Shown: positions 15,613-23,452 of the stretch, one piece after another | Layout of the letters: each line of letters starts with the position of its first letter | Numbering within the stretch: position 1 is the stretch's first letter | From: JBDNJM01 sp041687755 | Lineage (GTDB): Bacteria > Planctomycetota > UBA1135 > GCA-002686595 | Assembly: GCA_041687755.1 (NCBI GenBank) | Contig: JBDNJM010000128.1 | Location: forward strand, 1 to 58,316 | Length of the DNA: 58,316 bases | Direction: 5' to 3' | Notes under the pieces: generated by a model | Told to the model about the DNA's origin: nothing | Seen by the model: only the letters and a program-made list of their open reading frames with translations | Databases searched by the model: none | Position numbers and translations under genes: made by a program

Positions 15613-17379
15613 CTACTCGGCGGCGAGACCCCGCAGGCTGTCGAGCGGGTCCGAATCGGCGATGGACGCGCGTGCGGCCGCGAAGGCGGCACTGTCGAGT
15701 TCTAGATGTAGGCAGGCGCGCAGGGCCTCGCGGCGCGTCGGACCGTGGGCGGATTCGAGCAGCTCCAGCAAGCGCGCCTCGATGGCGTCGCGCTCGGCAG
15801 CGTCGGCCGGGCGGTAGTTCGAGCGTCGCAGGTCGGCCAGGGCGAGCGCGCGGTCCACGGGCGCGGTCGCTTCCAGGTCGGCCGGAGCGAAGGCCGCTGC
15901 GGGCGGCGCTCCATTCCACAACCCGCGCGCGAGGTCGAGGGCGTCGCGCCAGCCGCCCGCGGTGCGGAACAGGCGGCGGCCATCGATCTCGAGCGACCCG
16001 CCGCGCTGGATCTGCAGGGGGTCGCCCTCCTCGATGTTCTGGGGGTACTTGAGCGCCCCGCGGATCGGCTGGATGCTGCGAGCGACGCCGCCGAACTCGG
16101 TCCAGGTCTGGCTGGCGCCGGGCTCGGGCCAGGCCTCGGGGCCATCGAGGAGCAGCTGAATCGAGCTGCGGATCTCCGTGACCGTGCGCTCGTGGGCCGC
16201 ACCGGTCGCAGGCCCGGAGAATCCGGAGTGCACGGCGCGGACCCGGCCGTTCGCATCGATGAACAGGGTCGTGGGGAAGGAGATCAGGCGGCCGTCGAGG
16301 CCGAGGGCCTCTGCGGCGCGGCCCTTGTCCGCGGTCCCTGCGAGCAGCATCGGGTAGGTCAGGCCCCAGCGCTGGGCGTAGCGCCGAACTTGCGCGGCAT
16401 CGCGCTCTTGCTCGCCGGTCAGCTCGAACGCTAGCCCGACGAACTGCACGCGGCTGCCGAACTCGAACGCGAGCTGGGACAACAGCGCGGCCTCGTCGTG
16501 GCAGTTGGGGCACCAGCTGCCGAAGATCTGCACGACGAGCGGAACGCCGGAGAACCCGGGCGCGCCGAGCCAGGTCTCGCGTCCGTCGAGGTCCGGGAAG
16601 GTCAGCGAGGCGAGCTGCCAATGGCGTCCGAGCTGCAGGGCGCTGAACGGGTCGCCGAGGGTTAGCTGCTCGTCGCGCACCGCGCTCCAGGTTTCCTGCC
16701 ACCAGTTGCCGGAGTCGAAGGTGCCGACGAGGCTGCCGTCGGGCTCCAGTCGCGCGTGGAACAGGAACGCGTGGCCGCCGTCGAAGCAGGACATCCGCAG
16801 GAGGTCGCCGTCGAAGCGTCCTGCTAGGTAGCGGTAGTCGCCGGTCTCGGTCAGGAAGGTGCCGCGAACCTGGTCTGCCGAGTCGGCCTCGAAGATCCCG
16901 ACCGCGGGGTCGACCGAGGACCCGAAGTCCACGCGCCAGCGGCCGGCGACGGCGCCCGGGTTTCCGGTGCCGAACGCGCGCGGCTCGAAGCGCGGCTCGT
17001 CGGTGCGGGCGGCGCTGAACTCGACGCTTGCGAGGCGGTTCGCCCCGCGCACCTTGGTCCAGGTGCCGGAGACGCGGGACGGGTCTTTCGGGTCGAACGC
17101 GGCCTCGATCTCCGAGTCGTAGTGGGGGAAGCCGAGGCGCAGGCCGGTCCCGGTGCGCTCGAACTCCGGCACCGTGATGCGCTCCTCGCCGTTGAACACG
17201 AACGCGACTTCGCCACCGGAGGGCGTCGGGAAGACCTCGAAGACGAAGGGCAGCTCGCCGCCGGCGACCTCGAGCACCGCGCGCCAGCGCTCGCCCTCGA
17301 GTTGGGAAGCTTGCGCGTTCGGGGCTGCCGCGGGGCAGCAGGCGAGGAGCGGGAGGAGCGGGAGGAGCACCTGGATCAT
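15613..17379 (-). CDS. TlpA-family thioredoxin-fold protein with N-terminal beta domain
   Basis: 588 residues. The signal MIQVLLPLLPLLACCPAAAP is lipoprotein-like (LLAC). Residues 25-265 are beta-rich (GGEVAFVFNGEERITVPEFE, SGTWTKVRG), resembling the carbohydrate- or peptide-binding N-domain found in thioredoxin-like lipoproteins. Residues about 265-430 form a TlpA/ResA-like thioredoxin fold with FGSWCPNCHDEAALLSQLA (WCxxC at about 288-292) and the cis-Pro region FPTTLFIDANG. The C-terminal 150 residues are helical. Role: extracytoplasmic disulfide reduction, inferred from the active site. Confidence 0.88.
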   Translation of the reverse strand: MIQVLLPLLPLLACCPAAAPNAQASQLEGERWRAVLEVAGGELPFVFEVFPTPSGGEVAFVFNGEERITVPEFERTGTGLRLGFPHYDSEIEAAFDPKDPSRVSGTWTKVRGANRLASVEFSAARTDEPRFEPRAFGTGNPGAVAGRWRVDFGSSVDPAVGIFEADSADQVRGTFLTETGDYRYLAGRFDGDLLRMSCFDGGHAFLFHARLEPDGSLVGTFDSGNWWQETWSAVRDEQLTLGDPFSALQLGRHWQLASLTFPDLDGRETWLGAPGFSGVPLVVQIFGSWCPNCHDEAALLSQLAFEFGSRVQFVGLAFELTGEQERDAAQVRRYAQRWGLTYPMLLAGTADKGRAAEALGLDGRLISFPTTLFIDANGRVRAVHSGFSGPATGAAHERTVTEIRSSIQLLLDGPEAWPEPGASQTWTEFGGVARSIQPIRGALKYPQNIEEGDPLQIQRGGSLEIDGRRLFRTAGGWRDALDLARGLWNGAPPAAAFAPADLEATAPVDRALALADLRRSNYRPADAAERDAIEARLLELLESAHGPTRREALRACLHLELDSAAFAAARASIADSDPLDSLRGLAAE

Positions 17380-17415
17380 GGCTGCATTCTGGACGGGCGC
17401 GGGCCTCCTGCAAAG

Positions 17416-17460
17416 CAGCGGGGCCCGCCTTCCCCTGAGAGGAAGGCGGGCCCCGCCGCT
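17416..17460 (-). terminator. Strong GC-rich hairpin terminator
   Basis: An inverted repeat of about 15 base pairs: the arm cggggcccgccttcc is followed by a 7-base loop (cctgaga) and the matching arm ggaaggcgggccccg. It lies between the end of the metalloprotease gene (17515, minus strand) and the start of the TlpA-like gene (17379, minus strand), so it most likely terminates the metalloprotease transcript. No T-tract follows. Confidence 0.75.
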
Positions 17461-17514
17461 GGGTCAGGGGTGCGCCGCGTGGGCGAGCCTGGATCAGGCA
17501 TGGAGTCGAAACTC

Positions 17515-19308
17515 TTAGAAGAGGACGGTTCCGGACTGGACGTTCGTCTCGACGGCGGGGAGCACCGAGAGGACGGACGAGATCACAGCCGCCTGCACGA
17601 AGAACTGGGTGCCGACGGGAACGCCGGCCAGCGGGATCAGGCGACGGGTGTAGCCGCTCGCCGGGCTGACGGTCGTGACGCCGAGGTCGATCAGCTTCAG
17701 GAAGTTGTTGCCGATGCCGAGGGACACAAGGCCCGGGAGGACCGAGGGCTGGTTCGAAACCGAGGCCAGCAGGTAGACGATGTCGTTCGGAAGGCTACCG
17801 ACGAGGATGTCGGCGCCGACGGCGGACAGCTGGAAGCCCGGGTCCGAGCCGATCAGCTCGAGGGTGGGCGCCAGGTTGAAGCTGACGGCGAACTGCGCGG
17901 TGTCGGAACCCAGCGCATTGGTGACCTCGATGACCTTGGTGCCGAGCGTGGTCTGGGGCGCGACCTGCATGACGAGGGTGCCGTCGTCGACCACGTTGAA
18001 CTCGGCCGGGAAGATCTCAAGCGGGACGCCGTCGATCGTGACCGAGGTGGTCCCGGTGAAGCCGGAGCCTGTGAGCGTCAGGGTCGCGCCGTCGACGACC
18101 ACGGCCGCGATCGTGCCGGGGCCCACGGCCGTGATGTTCGGAGCGGTCGGGCCGCCCGTCGGGCCGGGATCGTCGAGGCAGAACAGGTGCGCCGCTTTGC
18201 CAGAGTTGATTTGACTGAGGGCAGAGGCGCCGAAGTCGCCGCCCAGGCCGGCGCAGCCGCCGAGGCTCGGGCACATGATGTGACAGTCGCCGCCACTGCA
18301 GTGGCCGGAGCCCCAGTTGTGGCCGATCTCGTGGCTAGTGAGCGAGGCGCGGCTGGTCAGGCTGCCGATCTTCGACTCGACGACGCTGTACTCTAGGTTT
18401 GAGCAGATACCGCTTAGCCACGCGACGCCGATGGTGCCGCCGGAGATGTTCTTGTCGCTGAACAGCTCGACGTGGTCGCGCGGGATGCCGGGGAACCCGC
18501 CGCCCTGCCACTGGCCGCCGAGCTCGTTGAGCATGGTGCCCGCGCTGTTCGACGAGTAGGGGTCGTTCGACGTGGTGCGCACGACGATCGCAGTGATCAG
18601 GTAGGTGATCTCCGGATCGTTGGTCTGGCTGGTGTCGTTGTAGTGGTCGTTGATGACGCGGTTGATGACCGTCTCGACGTCCGCTTCCGTGTTCGAGATG
18701 CTCGAGCCGTTCGACTGGTAGAACTCAAAGTCGCAATCGATCGCGAGCTGGGCCACCTTCAGGGGGGTGGTGCCGCCGCCGAAGGCCAGGGTGCCGGGGA
18801 GCTGCTCGGAGTCGTCGATAAACGGGTCGATCAGTTCGCAGGTGCCCTTCTCGGCAATGTCCGCCTCGACGCGGTAGACGAGGTGGTCGTAGACCGGGTC
18901 GAGCAGCGTCGGCAGGGGCAGGATCTCGTAGCCGCCGCCGGTGACCAGGCTCTCGATCGTGGCGGTCAGGTGGATGCCGTCGAAGCCGGCCCAGACCTTG
19001 TAGAGGTTGTCGGTGCTGAAGCCGCGGTAGGTGCTGATCGGGCCGGGCTGCATGTCCTGGAGGGTGCCGTCCTCGAGTTGCGCGATCAGGCGGTAGCCGT
19101 TCGCGCGGATGCTCTGGGGCTCGACCATGAAGGTGCGCAGGTCGCCTTCGATCTCGACGTGGAACGTGATCGGCTCGCCCTGGCCGCCAATGACGTCGAT
19201 GTCATGGATCTCGCCGGCGATGATCTCGTTCTGGGAAAGGATGTCCGCGGGCGCCGGGTAGGGCGCTCCCGCCTGAATGGCGGCGGCAATGGCTGTGGTC
19301 AGCAACAT
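17515..19308 (-). CDS. Secreted zinc metalloprotease with IPT/TIG domain
   Basis: About 597 residues. The start at 19308 gives a short signal peptide MLLTTAIAAAIQAGA. After a propeptide-like beta domain, the catalytic region shows TSHEIGHNWGSGHC near residue 325, the HExGHxxGxxH zinc motif of metzincins (reprolysin/M12-like), followed by a Cys-rich stretch (SGGDCHIMCPSLGGC) that includes the Met of the Met-turn. Residues about 400-480 form an IPT/TIG domain (TLTGSGFTGTTSVTIDGVP). The tail GVPVGTQFFVQAAVIS resembles C-terminal secretion/sorting modules seen in large secreted proteins of this kind of genome. The longer upstream frame overlaps a region of different coding sense and is not used. 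Confidence 0.9.
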   Translation of the reverse strand: MLLTTAIAAAIQAGAPYPAPADILSQNEIIAGEIHDIDVIGGQGEPITFHVEIEGDLRTFMVEPQSIRANGYRLIAQLEDGTLQDMQPGPISTYRGFSTDNLYKVWAGFDGIHLTATIESLVTGGGYEILPLPTLLDPVYDHLVYRVEADIAEKGTCELIDPFIDDSEQLPGTLAFGGGTTPLKVAQLAIDCDFEFYQSNGSSISNTEADVETVINRVINDHYNDTSQTNDPEITYLITAIVVRTTSNDPYSSNSAGTMLNELGGQWQGGGFPGIPRDHVELFSDKNISGGTIGVAWLSGICSNLEYSVVESKIGSLTSRASLTSHEIGHNWGSGHCSGGDCHIMCPSLGGCAGLGGDFGASALSQINSGKAAHLFCLDDPGPTGGPTAPNITAVGPGTIAAVVVDGATLTLTGSGFTGTTSVTIDGVPLEIFPAEFNVVDDGTLVMQVAPQTTLGTKVIEVTNALGSDTAQFAVSFNLAPTLELIGSDPGFQLSAVGADILVGSLPNDIVYLLASVSNQPSVLPGLVSLGIGNNFLKLIDLGVTTVSPASGYTRRLIPLAGVPVGTQFFVQAAVISSVLSVLPAVETNVQSGTVLF

Positions 19309-19617
19309 GGGAGTCAGGGAGAGGTGTCTTGGACGAACGCGTCGGATGAGCGCGCCCGGATTGGATCGGTCGTCGGAGCGGGTCCTGGGTGGGCTGGCAG
19401 GGCCAGCCGGGAGGGCCTCGCAGAAGCGGGGGGCGACCTGGCTGAGGCGAAGCTCAGACCAAGGAGGACCTCTCTTCTGCGTTTGAAGTTCCCTCGGGTC
19501 GCAACTGAAGGAGCAAGTTCTGGCGGGGTGCGGGGGGATCCCCGCCCTTGTCTTCAAGTAAATCCCGAAACCGGCCTCGAGGACGGATCTGGTGAAAGTC
19601 TCTTTGATTCTACCGTT

Positions 19618-19662
19618 TGCATATGCACGCGGCGGCGCTTTGGTCGATACAGTGCATATGCA
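19618..19662. promoter_or_regulatory. Pair of TGCATATGCA palindromes, likely operator
   Basis: Two perfect 10-base palindromes tgcatatgca lie at 19618-19627 and 19653-19662. The second extends to the 12-base palindrome gtgcatatgcac. Centres are 35 bases apart, a spacing of about three to three and a half helical turns, and the second ends 25 bases before the hydrolase start. This sits in a 379-base gap between divergent genes (metalloprotease and hydrolase), the rest of which shows no gene. A MarR-family regulator encoded three genes later (22094) is a natural candidate to bind, by inference only. Confidence 0.6.
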
Positions 19663-19687
19663 CCGCGCTGCTCCCGAGAGCCTTGAT

Positions 19688-20599
19688 ATGACCAAAAACC
19701 TGCCTGAATATGCTTTTCGACTGGGTTTCCGACTGGGAGGGCCCCTGCTGCCCCGCCCGGCGGCGCGCCTGGCCACCCGGCTGTTCTGTGCCCCGCGCAG
19801 ATTGCCTGGGCGGCCATGGGAGGCCGAGGGCGTAGCGCTCTCGAATCCGATGGAGCTGCGCGGGCATCCCTGGTCGAAGGACCCGCGCCCGCTGACGGCG
19901 CGGGAGTGGCGGCCGGAGGGGCGCGTTAGGGGCACCCTGCTCCTCCTGCACGGCTGGGAGGGGCGCAGCGGGCAGTTCGCGCGGCTCGGCCCGGCCCTGG
20001 CGGCGCGCGGGTGGCGGGCCGTGGCCCTGGACCTGCCGGCCCACGGGGACTCGCCGGGGCGCTCGACGCAGGTGCACGACATGGCGCTCGCGGTTCGCGC
20101 GGCGGCCCACGACCTGGGTCCGATCGCCGGCGTCGTTGGACACTCCATGGGCGGAGCGGTCGCGACGGTGGCTTGCGCCCGTGGGCTCAAGGTGGGGGCG
20201 CTGTGCCTGCTGGCGGCGCCCGGCGATCTCCTCGGGGTGTTGCACGGCGCCGCGGATCGGATGGGGCTGGGCGGCCGCGCCCGGCGCCTGTTCTTCGACA
20301 ACCTGCGCCTCGACGCAGGCACGCCGCTGGCCGGGCTGCAGCCTGTCGCGTGCGTGGAGTCGTTCAAGATCCCCGGGCTGATCCTTCACGACCCCGCCGA
20401 CGACCAGGTGGACTACCGCCACGGCGAGCTGCTGGCGCGCGCCTGGCGCGGGGCCGTGCTCGAGCCGCTGCCGAAGTCCGGCCACCGGCGGATCCTGCGC
20501 GACGAGCGCGTGCTCCAGCGCGTGCCGCAGTTCTTCGATGAGGCCCTGGCGCCGGCCGCGCAGCCGGCAAGTCCGGCTCTGACAGCAGCCGCGCAGTAG
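19688..20599 (+). CDS. Alpha/beta hydrolase
   Basis: About 303 residues with start MTKNLPEYAFRLGFRLGGPL. The alpha/beta-hydrolase fold is clear: GTLLLLHGWEGRSGQFA (oxyanion HG), VALDLPAHGDSPG, nucleophile elbow GVVGHSMGGAVATVA (Ser in GxSxG), acid candidate in GLILHDPADDQVDY and catalytic His in LPKSGHRRIL. Length is normal for serine esterases/lipases. Substrate is unknown. No signal peptide is seen, so it is probably cytoplasmic. An alternative start at 19658 overlaps the palindrome. It is followed 43 bases later by the sulfatase-like gene and then by MarR, all on the plus strand. Confidence 0.88.
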   Translation: MTKNLPEYAFRLGFRLGGPLLPRPAARLATRLFCAPRRLPGRPWEAEGVALSNPMELRGHPWSKDPRPLTAREWRPEGRVRGTLLLLHGWEGRSGQFARLGPALAARGWRAVALDLPAHGDSPGRSTQVHDMALAVRAAAHDLGPIAGVVGHSMGGAVATVACARGLKVGALCLLAAPGDLLGVLHGAADRMGLGGRARRLFFDNLRLDAGTPLAGLQPVACVESFKIPGLILHDPADDQVDYRHGELLARAWRGAVLEPLPKSGHRRILRDERVLQRVPQFFDEALAPAAQPASPALTAAAQ

Positions 20600-20642
20600 G
20601 ATGCCCGGCCAGGGTCCGCAGGCGGACCCGCTGCCCGATGCC

Positions 20643-22013
20643 ATGCTCTCGCCCCGCCTCCTCCTCGCCGCGCTCACGCTACCGCTACCGCTGCTCGGCG
20701 CATGCGCCCAAGAGCCCGAGCGCGCGCCGACCCGGCCGAACGTCGTGCTACTGGTGATCGACACCCTGCGCGCCGACCGCCTGCCGTTCTACGGGTACTC
20801 GCGCGACACGGCTCCGTTCCTGTCGGAGTTGGCCGAGCGCGGCGTTGTCTTCGAGCGCGCCTGGTCCACGTCCTCGTGGACCGCGCCTTCGACGGCCTCG
20901 ATCATGACGGGCCTGTACCCCAACCAGCACGGCGTGACCCAAGGCATCCGCGTGACGCGGCTGCTGCAGGAAGGCGACGATGCGACCCTCGAGCTGAACC
21001 GGATACCGGCCCCGCTTCGGACCGTGCCCGAGCGCATGCAGGAGCTGGGCTACAAGACCTTCGGAGCCGCAGACAACCCGAATATCTGCGCTGAGATGGG
21101 CTTCGCGGACGGCTTCGACCGCTTCTCCGGCACGAGCGACGAGGGCTCCGACGCGGTGAACGCGCGGCTGTTCGGCTGGCTGCCCGAGATCCGCCAAGCC
21201 GAGCCGTGGTTTGTTTACCTGCACTACATGGACCCGCACGCGCCGTACCTGGAGCGCAAGCCGTACTTCGACCTCGCCGGCACTCCGGCCGTGGGCCCCC
21301 CCGGCACGCCGCGGCACCGGATCCACGCCGCCTACGACAGCGAGATCCGCGCCCTGGACGATCGCGTGCGCGCGGCGTTCGAGGCGCTCGGCGCGAACGA
21401 GGACACCGTGGTTGTGTTCGTCGCCGATCACGGGGAGGAGCTGAAGCAGCGCGGCTCGGACCAACACGGCTTCAAGCTGTTCTCGGAGCTCAACCGCGTG
21501 CCGCTCGTGATCGTGGATCCGACTCGGCCGGACGCCGTCGGGCGCGTCGCGGCGGACGTCAGCCAGGTCGACCTGCTGCCGACCCTGCACGACATCCTCG
21601 ACGAGCCTCAGGCTCCCGGCGCAGGCCTCGCGGGCCAGAGCCTCGTGCCTCTGTACGCCGGCGGGATCGCGCCCGACGCCGAGCTGCGCACGGTCTGGTC
21701 GATGCGCTACCGCGCCGAGGCCCGCGGCGGCGACGAGCTGCGCTCGTTCCAGTCCGGCCGCCACAAGCTGATCCAGCGCCTCGACGGCGACGGCGAGCTG
21801 GTCTGGCAGCGTCTGTTCGATCTCGAGGCCGACTGGTTTGAGACGGACAACCTCGCCGAGCAGTCGCCGGAGGACGTCGCCCGGCTCAAGGGGACCTGGG
21901 ACTGGTTCGCGGAGAACGCCGATCTGGTCGCGGGGGCGGAGGGAGCGCAGGTGGATCTCTCCGACGAAGAGGTCGAGACGCTGCGGGCGCTTGGGTACAT
22001 CGACGACGAATGA
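20643..22013 (+). CDS. Sulfatase-like lipoprotein without the canonical Cys/Ser
   Basis: About 456 residues. The signal MLSPRLLLAALTLPLPLLGA is followed by Cys, a lipobox. The alkaline-phosphatase fold shows RPNVVLLVIDTLRADRL (first metal Asp pair), DHGEE in FVADHGEELKQRGSD, and HYMDPHAPY. At the nucleophile position the sequence is SSWTAPSTASIMTGLYPNQH. The C/S-x-P-S-R motif is replaced by T-x-P-S-T, so it is not a formylglycine sulfatase. Relatives with this pattern include uncharacterised hydrolases possibly using Thr. It lies between an alpha/beta hydrolase and a MarR regulator. The ATG at 20601 is an alternative start, but it does not give a signal peptide as good. Confidence 0.88.
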   Translation: MLSPRLLLAALTLPLPLLGACAQEPERAPTRPNVVLLVIDTLRADRLPFYGYSRDTAPFLSELAERGVVFERAWSTSSWTAPSTASIMTGLYPNQHGVTQGIRVTRLLQEGDDATLELNRIPAPLRTVPERMQELGYKTFGAADNPNICAEMGFADGFDRFSGTSDEGSDAVNARLFGWLPEIRQAEPWFVYLHYMDPHAPYLERKPYFDLAGTPAVGPPGTPRHRIHAAYDSEIRALDDRVRAAFEALGANEDTVVVFVADHGEELKQRGSDQHGFKLFSELNRVPLVIVDPTRPDAVGRVAADVSQVDLLPTLHDILDEPQAPGAGLAGQSLVPLYAGGIAPDAELRTVWSMRYRAEARGGDELRSFQSGRHKLIQRLDGDGELVWQRLFDLEADWFETDNLAEQSPEDVARLKGTWDWFAENADLVAGAEGAQVDLSDEEVETLRALGYIDDE

Positions 22014-22093
22014 CCGCGGCCGCGGGCCGGCGGGCAGTTCGCAGGCCGGTCGTGATCCGCTCCGCGGTGCCTGCGCTAGAGTGGAGGGCAAGC

Positions 22094-22630
22094 ATGAGCG
22101 AGCTTCACGAATCAGGACCCTCCGAGGCGGGGGCGGCAGCGGCCGAGTCGGAGCGCCTTGACGCGGAGGCGCAGGAGCTCACGCGGCACATGGCGCGGAC
22201 CTGCCTGGGGCTGCGCAGCCGGGCCGTGAGTCGGACGATCACGAAGCTGTTCGACGACGAGCTGCGGGCGCACGGGCTGCGGGCGACGCAGTTCGTGCTG
22301 GTGGGCGCGATCCAGAACCTGGGGCCGCTGACGGCGGCGGAGCTCTCGGATTGTCTGGCGATGGGGCGCTCGACCCTGAGCCGCAACCTGCGGCCGCTGG
22401 TCGAGGCCGGCTGGGTGGAGTACCGCAAGGGCGCTGGCCGCGCGCAGTCCATCTGCATTTGCGATGCGGGCCGGCGGCTGCTGATCGACGCGGCCGAGGC
22501 CTGGCAGCGCGGGCAGGACAAGTCGCAGGCGCTGTTGGGGGAGGGGGCGGCAGAGCAGTTGACGGTGCTTGGGACGCGCCTCATGAAGGAGCACTCCGAC
22601 AAGCGGAACGGCGACTGCGAAGGAAGCTAG
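22094..22630 (+). CDS. MarR-family transcriptional regulator
   Basis: About 178 residues. The winged-helix core is visible: LRATQFVLVGAIQNLGPLTA, then AELSDCLAMGRSTLSRNLRP (recognition helix) and LVEAGWVEYRKGAGRAQSIC (wing). The N-terminal 35 residues are acidic. MarR proteins dimerise and bind palindromic operators, usually near their own gene or a neighbour. The TGCATATGCA pair upstream of the gene cluster is the best visible candidate. No ligand is evident. Its TAG stop overlaps the first base of a REP-like repeat. Confidence 0.9.
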   Translation: MSELHESGPSEAGAAAAESERLDAEAQELTRHMARTCLGLRSRAVSRTITKLFDDELRAHGLRATQFVLVGAIQNLGPLTAAELSDCLAMGRSTLSRNLRPLVEAGWVEYRKGAGRAQSICICDAGRRLLIDAAEAWQRGQDKSQALLGEGAAEQLTVLGTRLMKEHSDKRNGDCEGS

Positions 22631-22659
22631 GATACGGTGCCGGGCACGTTTTCACCGGC
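22630..22659. repeat. REP-like 30-bp dispersed repeat, copy A
   Basis: This 30-base block starting ggatacggtgccgggcacgt matches the block at 58258-58287 at 28 of 30 positions (differences are g/a at position 13 and t/c at position 23). It contains the small inverted repeat gtgcc-n-ggcac, as in bacterial REP elements. It lies just after the MarR stop and before the end of the convergent Maf gene. Confidence 0.7.
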
Positions 22660-22666
22660 CAGACGG

Positions 22667-23260
22667 TCAGGGGAGGGGCACGCCCGCCTCGGCGAGCGCG
22701 CGCACCAGGAACAGGAGCGGCACGCCCTGGATCGAGCTGGCGTCCGCGCACTCGATGCGCTCGAACAGCGCGATGCCGCCGGCCTCGAGCATGTAGCTGC
22801 CCGCACAGTCGAGCGGGCTGTCCCGATCCACGTAGCGCTCGAGGGCCTCAGCATCGAGCGGGCGCATCGTGAGGTGGGCGGGTTCGAGATGCTCGAGGAG
22901 TCGTTCCCCCTGGGCCACGCATAGGGCCGTGTGGAGCTGGTGGGTCCGACCGGCCATGCGGCTCAGCTGCTCGACGGCGCGCTCCCGCGTGCCCGGCTGG
23001 TGCAGGATCTCGCTCCCGAGCGCGGCCACCTGGTCGCCGCCGATAACGAGTGCTTCCGGGTGTCGGGCGGCCACGGCTGTGGCCTTGGCCCGAGCGAGGC
23101 GTGCGGCGAGTTCGGCGGGCGTCAGGTCCGAGGCATCGAGGGCGCGTTCGTCGACTCCCGGCGCTTCGCAGGTGAACTGCAGGCCCAACCGCTCGAGTTG
23201 GGCGCGGCGGTGGCGCGAGGTGCTGGCTAGGATCAGGGCTGGACGTCTAAGAGTGATCAT
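22667..23260 (-). CDS. maf: Maf-family nucleotide pyrophosphatase
   Basis: 197 residues. The N-terminal LILASTSRHRRAQLERLGLQ matches the Maf signature (LASxSxxRxxLLxxxGxxF). VIGGDQVAALGSEILHQPGT carries the conserved GxD motif, and YMLEAGGIALFERIECADAS with IQGVPL is the C-terminal pattern. Maf proteins hydrolyse non-canonical or canonical nucleoside triphosphates (dTTP, UTP, CTP, m7GTP depending on the subgroup). HRR in place of PRR in the first motif is a small deviation. Converges with the MarR gene. Confidence 0.92.
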   Translation of the reverse strand: MITLRRPALILASTSRHRRAQLERLGLQFTCEAPGVDERALDASDLTPAELAARLARAKATAVAARHPEALVIGGDQVAALGSEILHQPGTRERAVEQLSRMAGRTHQLHTALCVAQGERLLEHLEPAHLTMRPLDAEALERYVDRDSPLDCAGSYMLEAGGIALFERIECADASSIQGVPLLFLVRALAEAGVPLP

Positions 23261-23452
23261 GCCGCTCAGGAAAGGACTTGGCGCTCAGGAAAGAACTGGG
23301 CGGGGGCTCGCGGGGCGCCCCGCGGCGCAGGGGGGACCCTGTCCGCGCTGGTTCTGCATGACTCTACTCTTACGCGCTGCGGAACGGCTTCAGGCCGGGC
23401 TCGCTTGGCTGTAGGCTGCGTGCTCCAAGCCACCCTCGAGATCGAACGACCG

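Noticed and set aside
17515..20367. 950-residue minus-strand frame including the metalloprotease
   Set aside because: The part upstream of 19308 is antisense to the alpha/beta hydrolase and to the operator region; the protease begins at its signal peptide.
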